Assembly: GCA_021155855.1 (NCBI GenBank)
Contig: JAJNAZ010000009.1
Location: 1-64,000 of the forward strand
Reading direction: 5' to 3'
From: Solirubrobacterales bacterium
GTDB taxonomy: Bacteria > Actinomycetota > Thermoleophilia > Solirubrobacterales > 70-9
DNA length: 64,000 nt
The notes under the pieces are model-generated. The model was not told where the DNA came from. It worked only from the letters and a program-made list of their open reading frames with translations, and did not search any database. A program made the translations under genes and the position numbers. Each line of letters opens with the position of its first letter. Positions within the stretch are counted from its first letter, which is position 1. Shown piece after piece: positions 16,496-25,886 of this stretch.

Positions 16496-16897
16496 TTATC
16501 GGGTCGCCGCCGCGGCTTCGAGGGCCGCGGTCTTGTCGGGGTATGGCTCGACCCGGATCACGAGGGCGTTGCGCAGTGCGGCGAGCTGCGCCCAGGTCTG
16601 ACGCACTTCGGCGCCGCTCGCCGTCCCGACAGCGCGAGCCTCGATCACGGCGACCACCCGCTCGCCGCAATCGATCAACTCCTTCACCTCGATCTGAAGG
16701 TTGCCGCTGAAGTTCTCGTTCAGCTCGGTCCACATCTGCCTCAGCGCCTCACGCCCTCGATAGACCGAACCCTCGAGCGCACCCAGGTACGGGTACCACT
16801 CGGCCTCCTCGTCAAAGACGGCGACGGCAGCCTCCACGTCGCCTCGATTGAACGCCGCGTACGCCTCTCGCACCCGCGCCACGTTCTCCTTCGACAT
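16496..16897 (-). CDS. NTF2-like/SnoaL-like protein (second of three paralogs)
   Basis: A 133-aa NTF2-like protein starting MSKENVARVREAYAAFNRGD, with FDEEAEWYP in the position of the conserved beta-1 aromatic segment and YRGREALRQMW before the sheet. Compared with the downstream paralog its C-terminus is Ala-rich (ALEAAAATR). It starts 3 bp after the third paralog's stop, so the two are translated from one transcript. No conserved catalytic Asp/His pair could be fixed. Confidence 0.9.
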   Translation of the reverse strand: MSKENVARVREAYAAFNRGDVEAAVAVFDEEAEWYPYLGALEGSVYRGREALRQMWTELNENFSGNLQIEVKELIDCGERVVAVIEARAVGTASGAEVRQTWAQLAALRNALVIRVEPYPDKTAALEAAAATR

Positions 16898-16900
16898 CGA

Positions 16901-17302
16901 TTACTCCGGCAGGCCGACTGCACGCAGCGCCTGGGCGCGGTCGAGGTAGTAGTCGGCCTCGATGACGAGGCCGTCCCGCAGCCGGTGCACGACCGCGAAT
17001 GACTGCGTGTATGGGGCGTCGCTTGCGCCCTTTCCGACCATGCGGGCGCAGGCGACCAGACGGCCGTCCCCCACGTCGATCAACTCGTCGAGGCGAACCT
17101 CGATCGGCCCGACCAGATCGATCAGGCTTCGCATGCGCGCGAGCGCGGCGGCCCGGCCCCTGTAGACGCCGGCGTTCGGCCAGCCGGGTCCCTCGCGGTA
17201 GACGGCGTCCTCGGCCCAGAACTGCTCCGTCACCGCCTCGGGGCCGGACTCGTTCCAGACCTCGTACGCCCGACGGATCCTGTCGGTGTTCTCCTGCGCC
17301 AT
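16901..17302 (-). CDS. NTF2-like/SnoaL-like protein (third of three paralogs)
   Basis: A 133-aa NTF2-like protein, first gene of the trio in transcription order. It starts AQENTDRIRRAYEVWNESGP and contains WAEDAVYREGPGWPNAGVYRGR, a typical ligand-pocket loop, and SFAVVHRLRDGLVIEADYYLD. The ATG at 17302 matches the start pattern of the other two (M-x-x-E-N); an ATG at 17323 would add seven residues. The 160 bp to the divergent DUF4331 gene must contain both promoters. Confidence 0.9.
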   Translation of the reverse strand: MAQENTDRIRRAYEVWNESGPEAVTEQFWAEDAVYREGPGWPNAGVYRGRAAALARMRSLIDLVGPIEVRLDELIDVGDGRLVACARMVGKGASDAPYTQSFAVVHRLRDGLVIEADYYLDRAQALRAVGLPE

Positions 17303-17462
17303 TGCCCACCAGTATCTCGCCAATTCGTTGATCCAACCCGCCTTGCGCGCCGTAGAGGGGAGCTGAAACAGAGGACGGCGGAGAGCCGCACTCCCACTCG
17401 GCCCTATGGACGGGGGCCCTTCGTCGCCCGGATCCGATCTCGATCACCAGAAAGGACTGGCG

Positions 17463-18911
17463 ATGAGTCACGCAACTACGCGAACGAGGTGGCTCCTGTT
17501 GGCCGCCGTGGTGGCGGCCAGCGCGATCGCGGCCTCGCTCGCAATCAGCTCGTCTCACCGCGAGGCGCCGAACATCGTGCTCGACCCCGCGGCAGACAAC
17601 ACCGACGTCTACGCGTTCACGGCACCCGACGCCGAGGGCTCGCTGACGATCGTCTCGAACTGGATCCCGGGTCAGGTTCCCGCGAACGGGCCCAACTTCT
17701 TCCGCTTCGACGATCGGGCGCGCTACTACAACCACATCGACAACAACGGTGACGGCGTGGCCGACATCAGCTACCGGTTCACGTTCGACACCAAGGTCCG
17801 CAACCCGAACTCGTTCCTGTACGCGGGGCCCGGGACGCAGGACTTCAACGACGCGGGTCTGAACGTTGTCCAGACCTACGACCTGGTCCGTGAAAAGTAC
17901 AACCCGAAGGGCAAGCTCACGGGCAAGAAGAAGGTCGTCAACAACGGCCTCGTGGCGCCGTCGAACATCGGTCCGAAGACGTTCCCGAACTACGACAACT
18001 TCCTCGCCCAGGCGACGCGGACGACGGGTGACGGGACGAAGCTGTTCGTCGGCTCGCGCGACGATCCGTTCTTCGTCGACCTCGGTGCCACGTTCGATGC
18101 GATCAACGTGCGCATGGGCACCGGCAACGAGGGCACCGGCCGGGATGACCTCTCCGGCTACTCGACGTCCTCGACGATCATGCAGATCCCGGAGGCGCAG
18201 GTGACCCGAAACGGTCAGTCGGTGTCCTCGGCGGACGCGAAGAACGCGGTCGTCGGCGTCTGGTCGACCACCGAGCGGCGCAAGCTGCAGGTCACCGACG
18301 CGAGCGGATCGCCACAGAAGGGCAAGAATGCCAACAAGTGGGTCCAGGTCTCACGCCTCGGCAACCCGCTCGTCAACGAGGTGATCATCCCGCTCGGGAT
18401 CAAGGACAGGTTCAACCGCACGACGCCCGATCGCGACGCCGAGCTCTATGGCCGGTTCGTCACCGAGCCCGAGCTTGCGGCGGTGCTGAACGCGCTGTTC
18501 AACGTCAACGCTCCGGAGACGGACCGCACCGACATCGTCCAGGCGGTGCTCCAGGGCATCCCGGGCCTCAACCAGCACAAGGGCAAGTTCGCCGGCACCC
18601 CGGTGGACACCCTGAAGCTCAACCTCGGGATTCCGCCGAGCGGGAGCCCTGACCGTTTCGGTGTCATCGGCGGCGACAACGCCGGTTACCCGAACGGCCG
18701 CAGGCTCGGTGACGACGTCGTCGACATCGACCTGCAGGTGGTCGCCGGGATCCTGAAGGGGAACGCGGTGCCACTGGGCGACGGAGTCGACCAGAACGTC
18801 GAGGGGTTCCTGAACCAGTTCCCCTACGTCGCCGGACCGCAATCGGGATTCGACTCGAACCCCGGCCAGTACGTCGAGCCCACCCACCCGCCGGTCCCGC
18901 CGGGCGGCTGA
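17463..18911 (+). CDS. DUF4331 domain-containing secreted protein
   Basis: Exported protein of 482 aa with a signal sequence (TRWLLLAAVVAASAIAASLA) directly followed by SSHREAPNI, the hallmark opening of DUF4331. Further family features are DNTDVYAF, NFFRFDDRARYYNHIDNN (a likely metal-binding Asp/Asn-rich turn, NNGDGVAD) and the C-terminal RRLGDDVVDIDLQVVAG. Function of the family is unknown; members are extracytoplasmic and often paired with TPR or lipoprotein genes. The ATG at 17463 follows AAAGGA. A hairpin separates it from the TPR gene. Confidence 0.92.
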   Translation: MSHATTRTRWLLLAAVVAASAIAASLAISSSHREAPNIVLDPAADNTDVYAFTAPDAEGSLTIVSNWIPGQVPANGPNFFRFDDRARYYNHIDNNGDGVADISYRFTFDTKVRNPNSFLYAGPGTQDFNDAGLNVVQTYDLVREKYNPKGKLTGKKKVVNNGLVAPSNIGPKTFPNYDNFLAQATRTTGDGTKLFVGSRDDPFFVDLGATFDAINVRMGTGNEGTGRDDLSGYSTSSTIMQIPEAQVTRNGQSVSSADAKNAVVGVWSTTERRKLQVTDASGSPQKGKNANKWVQVSRLGNPLVNEVIIPLGIKDRFNRTTPDRDAELYGRFVTEPELAAVLNALFNVNAPETDRTDIVQAVLQGIPGLNQHKGKFAGTPVDTLKLNLGIPPSGSPDRFGVIGGDNAGYPNGRRLGDDVVDIDLQVVAGILKGNAVPLGDGVDQNVEGFLNQFPYVAGPQSGFDSNPGQYVEPTHPPVPPGG

Positions 18912-18927
18912 GCACGATCGATCGGCA

Positions 18928-18953
18928 GGGGAGCGCCAAGACGGGCGCTCCCC
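18928..18953 (+). terminator. Strong hairpin between DUF4331 and TPR genes
   Basis: GGGGAGCGCC (18928-18937) and GGCGCTCCCC (18944-18953) pair perfectly over 10 bp around a 6-nt loop. No U-tract follows, so it is either a GC-type terminator or a processing/stability element that would let the DUF4331 mRNA accumulate over the TPR gene. Confidence 0.6.
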
Positions 18954-18978
18954 TCGCCGGTCATGAAGGAGCAAAGAG

Positions 18979-20307
18979 ATGCCGAGACACCCGATATCCC
19001 TTCCCCGGCTGAGCTCGCTTGCGGGTCCGCTGGTCGCGTTCTGCGCCCTGTTCGCAGTGCTGACGCTCGTCAACGGCTCGTCGATGCCGATCTCGTCCGG
19101 CGCCGCCGACGACGGCTCCGGCGATCTCCCCGCACGCGGCGACACCGCGACCCTGATCGACGATCTCCGGGAGGCGGCCGGCGCTGCCCCCGGCGACGCC
19201 GAGATCCAGACAAGCCTCGGCGACGCCTACTACCAGCGCTCGCGCGAGACCGGCGACCCCGGCTTCTATACGCGCGCGACCCGCGCCTACGACGCCGCGC
19301 TCGTCAACGACCCCGACAGCTTCACCGCGCTCGCCGGCAAGGCCGCCGTGGCGCTCGCGCGGCATCGGTTTGCCGACGGGCTGGTCCTGGCGCGGCGCGC
19401 CCACCGGCTGGCGCCCGCCGTCGTCGCTCCGTACGCGTCGTTCGTCGACGGCTTGATCGAGAACGGTCGCTATGCGGCCGCGGGGCGCGCGCTCGACCGC
19501 ATGGTCGGCCTGAAGCCGAACCTGGCCGCCTACTCGCGAATCTCCTACTACCGCGAGCTGCACGGTGATCTCCGCGGAGCGGCTCAAGCGCTGCGGCTGG
19601 CGATCTCGGCGGGATCGGGGACGGTCGAGGGCTCCGCCTACATCCGCTCGCTGCTCGGTGACTTCGAGGCGACGCGTGGCCACTACGGCGCCGCGGAGCT
19701 CGCCTACCGCGAGGCCCTGGCGATCGACCCCGCCTACGGCGGCGCGCTCGGCGGACTGGCGCAGTTGCGGGCGGGCCACGGCGAGCTCGCGCCCGCGATC
19801 GAGGCGCTGCGAGGGCAGGTCGGCGACCCGCCATCACCGGATGCGCTGATCGAGCTGGGCGAGGTCGAGCAGGCCGCCGGGCGGCAGCATTCGGCGCGGC
19901 GCCACTATGCCCAGGGGCTGGCGATCGATCAGCGCCTGCTCGCCCAAGGGGCCGGCACGGATGCCGGCATCACCCTCAACGAGGCCGAGCACGGCGATCC
20001 CGAGCGCGCGGTGAGGCTCGGCCGGCAGGCATGGACCAGCGCTCCGAGCGTCTCCTCGGCCGACGCGTACTCGTGGGCACTGCACCGCGCCGATCGGACC
20101 GCGGCGGCGTCGCGACTCTCTGCCGAGGCGATGCGTCTCGGCTCCCGCGACCCCGAGTTCCTCTACCACGCGGGGATGATCGCCCGCGCGAGCGGCGACG
20201 AGGCGAGCGCGGCGAGGCTGCTGGGACGGCTGCTGAAGCAGAGCCCCCGCTTCAGCGCCCTGTACGCCCCGCGAGCGCGGGCGGCGCTCGCGGGGCTGCG
20301 GCCCTAG
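18979..20307 (+). CDS. Membrane-anchored tetratricopeptide repeat protein
   Basis: A 442-aa protein with an N-terminal hydrophobic segment (LAGPLVAFCALFAVLTLVNG) that should act as signal or anchor, then a chain of about ten TPR units (for example FYTRATRAYDAALVNDPDSF, AELAYREALAIDPAYGGALG, EFLYHAGMIARASGDEASAA). It follows the DUF4331 gene in the same direction with a GAAGGAGC ribosome-binding site, and such neighbours are common, so it probably scaffolds or chaperones the exported DUF4331 protein. No enzyme domain. Confidence 0.9.
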   Translation: MPRHPISLPRLSSLAGPLVAFCALFAVLTLVNGSSMPISSGAADDGSGDLPARGDTATLIDDLREAAGAAPGDAEIQTSLGDAYYQRSRETGDPGFYTRATRAYDAALVNDPDSFTALAGKAAVALARHRFADGLVLARRAHRLAPAVVAPYASFVDGLIENGRYAAAGRALDRMVGLKPNLAAYSRISYYRELHGDLRGAAQALRLAISAGSGTVEGSAYIRSLLGDFEATRGHYGAAELAYREALAIDPAYGGALGGLAQLRAGHGELAPAIEALRGQVGDPPSPDALIELGEVEQAAGRQHSARRHYAQGLAIDQRLLAQGAGTDAGITLNEAEHGDPERAVRLGRQAWTSAPSVSSADAYSWALHRADRTAAASRLSAEAMRLGSRDPEFLYHAGMIARASGDEASAARLLGRLLKQSPRFSALYAPRARAALAGLRP

Positions 20308-20320
20308 GACCAACTACCGC

Positions 20321-20560
20321 TCAGGCCGCGCTCGGCTCGCCGCCGGTCTCGGGCGGCTCGGGGCTCTTGGGCTCGATCTCGGTGTCGAGCTGGATCGCGC
20401 GGATCGCGTGCTCGTCGGGGAGCTTTGCGAGCACCTCGTGGATGATCGCGTGAATCGGGCGCTCGTCGTGGCCGAAGTCGTCGAGCAGGCTGCGCAGCGC
20501 GGTGTGCGTGATCTTCAGTTGCGCCGGCGTCAGCTCGAGGTGGTAGTTGATCGACTCCAC
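20321..20560 (-). CDS. Small conserved-looking protein, 79 aa
   Basis: Not recognised. From the GTG at 20560 it reads ESINYHLELTPAQLKITHTA then a helix with LLDDFGHDERPIHAIIHEVL. An acidic, Pro-rich tail follows. The composition and helix pattern suggest a real soluble protein. Convergent with the TPR gene (13 bp apart) and divergent from the drrA-like gene. Confidence 0.65.
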   Translation of the reverse strand: MESINYHLELTPAQLKITHTALRSLLDDFGHDERPIHAIIHEVLAKLPDEHAIRAIQLDTEIEPKSPEPPETGGEPSAA

Positions 20561-20657
20561 GGGCCGAATCTTAGTTTCTGGGGAGGCGCCCACCCGTGTG
20601 AATACGGGGGATATCCGCACCAACGGCGAGCCCCGGGCGCGCTAGCTTGAGCGGGTC

Positions 20658-21668
20658 ATGGCTGGTGCGGATCAGGCTGCGATCGAGACCGAGGGGCTGC
20701 GCAAGTCATACAAGGACGTGCTGGCGCTGTGCGGCGTCGACCTGCGGGTAGAGCAGGGGACCGTCTTCGGCCTGCTCGGTCCCAACGGCGCTGGCAAGAC
20801 GACCGCGGTCCGGATCCTGACCACCCTGCTCCCGCCGAGCGGCGGCAGCGCCCGGGTGAGCGGCCTCGACGTTGTCAGCGACGCGGCCGAGTTGCGCTCT
20901 CGGATCGGCCTCGCCGGCCAGTACGCGGCCGTCGACGAGAACCTGACCGGGTTCGAGAACCTGGAGATGGTCGGGCGCCTGTATCACATGGGTCGCCAGC
21001 CCTCGCGTCGCCGCGCGACGGAGCTGCTCGAGCGCTTCGACCTCACCGACGCCGGCGGGCGCGTCGTGAAGACCTACTCCGGTGGCATGCGCCGCCGCCT
21101 CGACCTCGCGGCGGCGTTGGTCGCGAGCCCGCCGGTGCTGTTCCTCGACGAGCCGACCACCGGGCTCGACCCACGCAGCCGGATTGGGCTCTGGGAGACG
21201 ATCGAGGACCACGTCGCCGGTGGCAAGACCGTGCTCTTGACGACCCAGTATCTGGACGAGGCCGACCGGCTCGCCGATCGGATCGCGGTGATCGACCACG
21301 GCCGGCTGATCGCCGAGGGCACGTCCGACGAGCTCAAGGACCAGATCGGCGGCGAGCGGATCGAGGTCACGCTCTGCAACCGCGACCGGGTCGAGGACGC
21401 GATCGCGGCGCTGGCCGAGATCGCCGATGGCCCGCCGGGCGCCGACGACGGCGTCATCAGCGTCCCGATCCGGGCCCGTGACGGGGTGATCGTCGATGCC
21501 GTTCGTCGGCTCGACAACGCCGGGGTCCGCGTCGACGATCTCGCGATTCGCCGCCCGACCCTCGACGACGTGTTCATCACCCTCACCGGCCACCTAGCTG
21601 AGCACGAGAACGGCGACCGGGGCGAGGCCGAGCCGCGTGAGCCCGAGTTGGAGGAGGCGCGCCGGTGA
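20658..21668 (+). CDS. ABC transporter ATP-binding protein, DrrA family
   Basis: ATPase of 336 aa for a drug/lipid exporter. Walker A is GPNGAGKTTA, the signature is YSGGMRRRLDLA, Walker B is VLFLDEPTTGLDP, and the H-loop follows as TTQYLDEAD. The C-terminal 90 residues (from about 230) form the DrrA-type extension ending in RRPTLDDVFITLTGH. The permease gene starts 4 bp before this stop. A TAGCTT hexamer at 20643-20648, 9 nt before the ATG, suggests a leaderless transcript. Substrate unknown. Confidence 0.95.
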   Translation: MAGADQAAIETEGLRKSYKDVLALCGVDLRVEQGTVFGLLGPNGAGKTTAVRILTTLLPPSGGSARVSGLDVVSDAAELRSRIGLAGQYAAVDENLTGFENLEMVGRLYHMGRQPSRRRATELLERFDLTDAGGRVVKTYSGGMRRRLDLAAALVASPPVLFLDEPTTGLDPRSRIGLWETIEDHVAGGKTVLLTTQYLDEADRLADRIAVIDHGRLIAEGTSDELKDQIGGERIEVTLCNRDRVEDAIAALAEIADGPPGADDGVISVPIRARDGVIVDAVRRLDNAGVRVDDLAIRRPTLDDVFITLTGHLAEHENGDRGEAEPREPELEEARR

Positions 21669-22447
21669 GCTCGCTCAGCTACGCGGTCTCGGACACGCTG
21701 GTGATCGCGGTGCGCAACCTGAAGCGGATTCCCCGCCAGCCCGATCTGCTGACCGCGTTCACGATCCAGCCGATCATGTTCGTGCTCCTGTTCGTCTACG
21801 TCTTTGGCGGCGCGATCCAGGTGCCGGCGATCTACGACGACTACACCGACTTCCTGATCCCGGGCATCGTCGTCCAGTCGATGGCTTTCGGGGGCTTCGT
21901 CACCGCGATCAGCATCACCGACGACCTCAACCGGGGCCTGATCGACCGCTTCCGGTCGCTGCCGATGACCCAGTGGGCGGTGGTCGCCGGGCGCACCGTC
22001 GCCGACATCCTCACCAACCTGCTCTCGCTCGTCGTGATGGTGGTCGTCGGCCTGATCGTCGGCTTCAGCTTCACCCAGCCGCTGCCGGACGTCCTGCTCG
22101 GGATCCTGCTCATGGTCGTCTTCGGGTACGCCTTCTCCTGGGTATTCGCCTGGGTTGGGCTCGTCTCGTCGTCGCCTGAGACGGCGAACGCGTTCGGCTT
22201 CATCGCGATCTTCCCGCTCACCTTCGTCTCCTCGGCCTTCGTGCCGCCGGAGTCGATGCCGGCGGCGATCCAATGGTTCGCCGAGATCAACCCGTTCTCG
22301 ACCGTGGTCGACGCGCTGCGCTCGCTGTGGATCGGCGGCCCCGCGGGCAACGACGTCTGGGCGTCGTTCGCCTGGGCGATCGGGATTACGATCGTCTTCG
22401 CACTGATCACCGCACACCGCTACCGCAACGCGGTGCTTTCGCGCTAG
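21665..22447 (+). CDS. ABC-2 type transporter permease, DrrB family
   Basis: Membrane subunit of 260 aa, about six helices: FTIQPIMFVLLFVYVFGGAI, FLIPGIVVQSMAFGGFVTAI, the LLSLVVMVVVGLIVGFSF and VLLGILLMVVFGYAFSWVFA pair, FIAIFPLTFVSSAFVPPESM, and a last helix near the C-terminus. This is the ABC-2/DrrB pattern including the conserved loop PPESMPAAIQWFAEINPFS. Its GTG overlaps the drrA-like stop. The convergent acyltransferase gene ends inside its last codons (4-bp overlap). Confidence 0.94.
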   Translation: MSSLSYAVSDTLVIAVRNLKRIPRQPDLLTAFTIQPIMFVLLFVYVFGGAIQVPAIYDDYTDFLIPGIVVQSMAFGGFVTAISITDDLNRGLIDRFRSLPMTQWAVVAGRTVADILTNLLSLVVMVVVGLIVGFSFTQPLPDVLLGILLMVVFGYAFSWVFAWVGLVSSSPETANAFGFIAIFPLTFVSSAFVPPESMPAAIQWFAEINPFSTVVDALRSLWIGGPAGNDVWASFAWAIGITIVFALITAHRYRNAVLSR

Positions 22448-23895
22448 GCGCCTGGTCGGGTCGCGGCCGGCTCCTCGCGGTCGGCCGCAGCCTCGGCCGC
22501 TGCCGCCTCAGCCGCCTCGAGCAGCTCCGCGATCGAGGCCTCGATCCCGGCGGCGATCACGTCGAGGTCGTCGATCGCGTCGTAGTCGGCCAAGAGGCCG
22601 AAGTTGATCGCGCCGTTGTAGGACATGATCGCCACGAACAGCGCCTGGTTGGGCGGCAGAAAGCCGACCGGAAAGATGTCCTCGAGCTCGCGTCCGAGCA
22701 CGTAAAGGGGGATCTGCGGCCCGGGCACGTTGGTGACCACGAGGTTGAACAGCCGGGTGGAGAAGTTGATCCGTGCCGCCTGCGCGAGCAGCGTCGGCGG
22801 GGCGAAGTCGTTGAACCGCGTGATTACCTCGGCGCCCAGCGCCTGCTTGGACTGCTTGATCCCCTCCATGCCCCGGCGGCAGAGCTCGAGCCGCTTGACC
22901 GGGTCCTCGGCATAGACGGGGATCGGCCCGCGCACGACGGCGAGCTTGTTGCCGAGCTGGCCGCGCTCGTCGGCGGCGCGGATCGAGACCGGCACCTGGG
23001 CGCGGAGCTCGACCCCCTCGGTGCGCACGCCGCGCGCCCGCAGCCAGCTCCGCAGCGCCCCGCTGACGACGGCCAGCACGACGTCGTTGACGGTGCCCCC
23101 GAGCGTCGCCTTGATCCGCTTGAACTGGGCCAGGTCGGCGCGCACCCATTCGAACCGCCGGTGGGAGCCGATCTCGACGTTGAGCGGCACCTTCGGGGCC
23201 GGGTTGGCGAAGTTCCAGCCCACCTGACCGAGCGCCTCGGCCGCCTCGGAAACCTGGCCGACCGCGGTCCGCGGATGCTCGACCATCTGCTCGATCCGCC
23301 GCAACAGCCGCACCGGCGTCTTGACCAGGCCCTCGGCGTCCTTCGCCAGCAGCTCGGCGCCCGACGGCGACGGCCCGGGGATCCAGTCGTGCTCGGGCTC
23401 GGCCGGCTCGGGCACCGGCTTGAGGTCGAACAGCACCGTGGCGATGTCGACGCCCGAGACGCCGTCGACGAGCGCGTGGTGGGTCTTGGTGACGAAGGCG
23501 AACCGCTTGCGCGTCAGCCCCTGCACCATCCACAGCTCCCAAAGCGGCTTCGTGCGGTCGAGCTGCTGCGAGAAGACGCGCGCCGCCATGTTTCGCAGCT
23601 GCTCCTCGGACCCAGGGGAGGGCAGAGCGGAGTGGCGGACGTGGTACTCGAGGTTGAAGGCGGGGTCGTCGATCCAGAACGGCCGCCCCGTCGGCGCTGG
23701 CGGATAGGCGAGCTTCTGGCGAAACCGGGGCACCAGGTGCAGGCGCGAGCGCACGTGGTCGAGCAGGTCGTCGTAGCTCATCGGCGGGCCCTCGAAAATG
23801 CAGACGCCGCCGACGTGCATGTGGGCGGCGGAGCTCTCGTTGGCGAGGAAGGAGACGTCGAGGGCGCTGAGCCGGTCCATGTGTCCCTGTGCCAT
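22444..23895 (-). CDS. WS/DGAT-family O-acyltransferase
   Basis: Acyl-CoA:alcohol/diacylglycerol acyltransferase, 483 aa, the actinobacterial enzyme type that makes wax esters and triacylglycerol. It begins DRLSALDVSFLANE, has the catalytic motif THHALVDGVSG (HHxxxDG) near residue 145, and includes GTVNDVVLAVVSGALRSWL and VVTNVPGPQIPLYVLG in the C-terminal domain, with PLWELWMVQGL upstream of the catalytic His pair. Monocistronic; its ATG is 20 bp from the divergent peptidase start. Confidence 0.95.
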   Translation of the reverse strand: MAQGHMDRLSALDVSFLANESSAAHMHVGGVCIFEGPPMSYDDLLDHVRSRLHLVPRFRQKLAYPPAPTGRPFWIDDPAFNLEYHVRHSALPSPGSEEQLRNMAARVFSQQLDRTKPLWELWMVQGLTRKRFAFVTKTHHALVDGVSGVDIATVLFDLKPVPEPAEPEHDWIPGPSPSGAELLAKDAEGLVKTPVRLLRRIEQMVEHPRTAVGQVSEAAEALGQVGWNFANPAPKVPLNVEIGSHRRFEWVRADLAQFKRIKATLGGTVNDVVLAVVSGALRSWLRARGVRTEGVELRAQVPVSIRAADERGQLGNKLAVVRGPIPVYAEDPVKRLELCRRGMEGIKQSKQALGAEVITRFNDFAPPTLLAQAARINFSTRLFNLVVTNVPGPQIPLYVLGRELEDIFPVGFLPPNQALFVAIMSYNGAINFGLLADYDAIDDLDVIAAGIEASIAELLEAAEAAAAEAAADREEPAATRPGA

Positions 23896-23915
23896 GGCAC
23901 CTAACTTACCCGCCG

Positions 23916-24845
23916 ATGCGCCGCGCCGCCACAGTCCTGCTCGCCGGCCTGGCCCTGTTCACCGGGTGCGATGACGAGGGCGGACAGCCCGCCGCGGACC
24001 CCGGCGCCGCCGGAAGCGAAACGGAGGAGGTGGCGGGATTTGATTCAGGGCGCGCCTTCGCGGATCTTGAGGCGCAGGTGAAGCTCGGCCCCCGGCCCTC
24101 GGGCTCGGCCGCCGCCCGCGAGACCGCCTCGTTGATCGCCGAGCGGCTCCGCGCCGCCGGGGTGCGTCGGGTCGGGAAGCAGCGTCCGCACCGCAATGTG
24201 ATCGGCCGCCTCCGGGGCTCGGGGGCCGGAACCGTCGTCGTCGGCGCCCACTACGACACCAAGAACGCGATCCCCGGGTTCGTCGGCGCCAACGACGGCG
24301 CCTCCGGGGTCGCGGTGCTGCTGGAGCTAGCGCGCAGCCTGCCGCGGCCGCTCCCGGGGCCCTCGGTCGAGCTCGTCTTCTTCGACGCCGAGGAGGCGCG
24401 AGGGAACCGCCCGTTCGGGCTCGACGGCATCCGAGGCAGCCGCCAGTACGTGGCCGATGCTCGCCGCGGCGGCAGACAGGGCTCGCCGCCGCTGGACGAG
24501 ATCCGCGCGATGGTCCTGTTCGACCTCGTCGGCGACTGTGAGCTCCAGATCCCGCTCGAGACGAACTCCGACCCGGGCCTGTACGAGCTCTTCGCGCAGG
24601 CGGCCGAAGAGCGAACCGGCAGCGCGGCGCCGTTCGAGGGCGAGCGCGCCCCGGTCGTCGACGACCACGCCCCCTTCCTCGAAGCGGGCGTCCCCGCCCT
24701 CGATCTGATCGACTTCAGCTACGGACCGGGCCCCAGCCCGGGCGCCTACTGGCACACGCCGGAGGACACGCTCGACAAGGTCTGCGCCGAGAGCCTCGAG
24801 GCGGTCGGCGAGGCGGCGGTGCGCGCGATCCCGGAGATTCGCTGA
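23916..24845 (+). CDS. M28-family zinc aminopeptidase, lipoprotein
   Basis: Secreted peptidase of 309 aa. The N-terminus [17 protein letters not shown] is a lipobox signal peptide with modification on the Cys. The zinc site is spread over [23 protein letters not shown] (bridging Asp), FFDAEEARG (catalytic and ligand Glu) and the late [18 protein letters not shown]. This is the M28 arrangement of a di-zinc exopeptidase or glutaminyl-cyclase-like enzyme. An in-frame ATG at 23889 would place extra residues before the signal peptide and is less likely. Confidence 0.92.
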   Translation: MRRAATVLLAGLALFTGCDDEGGQPAADPGAAGSETEEVAGFDSGRAFADLEAQVKLGPRPSGSAAARETASLIAERLRAAGVRRVGKQRPHRNVIGRLRGSGAGTVVVGAHYDTKNAIPGFVGANDGASGVAVLLELARSLPRPLPGPSVELVFFDAEEARGNRPFGLDGIRGSRQYVADARRGGRQGSPPLDEIRAMVLFDLVGDCELQIPLETNSDPGLYELFAQAAEERTGSAAPFEGERAPVVDDHAPFLEAGVPALDLIDFSYGPGPSPGAYWHTPEDTLDKVCAESLEAVGEAAVRAIPEIR

Positions 24846-24883
24846 GCGGAACCGGGCGAGACGCGGTGAGTACCCTGTATCCG

Positions 24884-25855
24884 ATGGCTACGGCCACCAG
24901 AACGCATGCTCCCAAGCGGGTCCTGCTCGCGGCGCCCCGCGGCTACTGCGCCGGGGTCGACCGCGCCGTGCAGACCGTGGAGAAGGCGCTCGACATGTAC
25001 GGGCCGCCGGTCTACGTGCGCAAGGAGATCGTCCACAACAAGCACGTGGTCGAGGAGCTCGCCAAGCGGGGCGCGATCTTCGTCGAGCAGGAAACCGAGG
25101 TCCCCGAGGGCGAGCTTGTCGTCTTCTCCGCCCACGGCGTGGCGCCCGGCGTGCACGCGAATGCCGCCGAGCGCCGGCTGCGGACGATCGACGCCACCTG
25201 CCCGCTGGTGACCAAGGTCCACGTCGAGGCGCGCAAGTTCGCCGAGCAGGGCTACACGATCATCCTCATCGGCCACCAGGGCCACGAGGAGGTAGAGGGC
25301 ACGACCGGCGAGGCGCCCGACGACATCGTGCTCGTCGAGACGGTCGACGATGTCGATGCGCTCGAGCTCGCCGACCCCGATCACGTCGCCTTCATCACCC
25401 AGACCACGCTCTCGGTCGACGAGACCGCGGCGATCATCGACCGGCTGCGGGAGAAGTTCCCCGCCATCGTCAGCCCCAAGTCGGACGACATCTGTTACGC
25501 GACCACGAACCGTCAGATCGCGGTCAAGCAGCTCGCCCGCGAGTGCGAGCTCGTGCTGGTGATCGGCTCGACCAATTCCTCGAACTCCAACCGGCTGGTC
25601 GAGGTCGCCCGTGAGCACGGCTCGGCCTCGCATCTGATCGACAACGCGAACCAGGTGCGCGAGGAGTGGCTCGCAGACGTTGAGACGGTCGGGATCACCT
25701 CCGGCGCCAGCGCCCCCGAGGAGCTGGTCGCCGAGCTGGTCGAGTTCTTTCGCGAGCGCGGCGCCGCCGACGTCTCCGAGCTCCGCGCCGTCGACGAGGA
25801 CGTGCGCTTCATGCTCCCGAAGGAGATCCGGGCCGAGCTCGCCGCGCGCGCCTGA
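24884..25855 (+). CDS. ispH: 4-hydroxy-3-methylbut-2-enyl diphosphate reductase
   Basis: Last enzyme of the MEP isoprenoid pathway, converting HMBPP to IPP and DMAPP with a [4Fe-4S] cluster. Length 323 aa, normal for IspH. The three cluster cysteines are in [13 protein letters not shown] (Cys22), [13 protein letters not shown] and [12 protein letters not shown]. Also present are the substrate-site His residues (SAHGV, GHQGHEE) and [12 protein letters not shown] at 24866 would add six residues. Likely cotranscribed with the upstream peptidase gene, 38 bp away. Confidence 0.97.
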   Translation: MATATRTHAPKRVLLAAPRGYCAGVDRAVQTVEKALDMYGPPVYVRKEIVHNKHVVEELAKRGAIFVEQETEVPEGELVVFSAHGVAPGVHANAAERRLRTIDATCPLVTKVHVEARKFAEQGYTIILIGHQGHEEVEGTTGEAPDDIVLVETVDDVDALELADPDHVAFITQTTLSVDETAAIIDRLREKFPAIVSPKSDDICYATTNRQIAVKQLARECELVLVIGSTNSSNSNRLVEVAREHGSASHLIDNANQVREEWLADVETVGITSGASAPEELVAELVEFFRERGAADVSELRAVDEDVRFMLPKEIRAELAARA

Positions 25856-25886
25856 GTGCCGACCGCGGAGAGCTCCCGCCAGCCGC

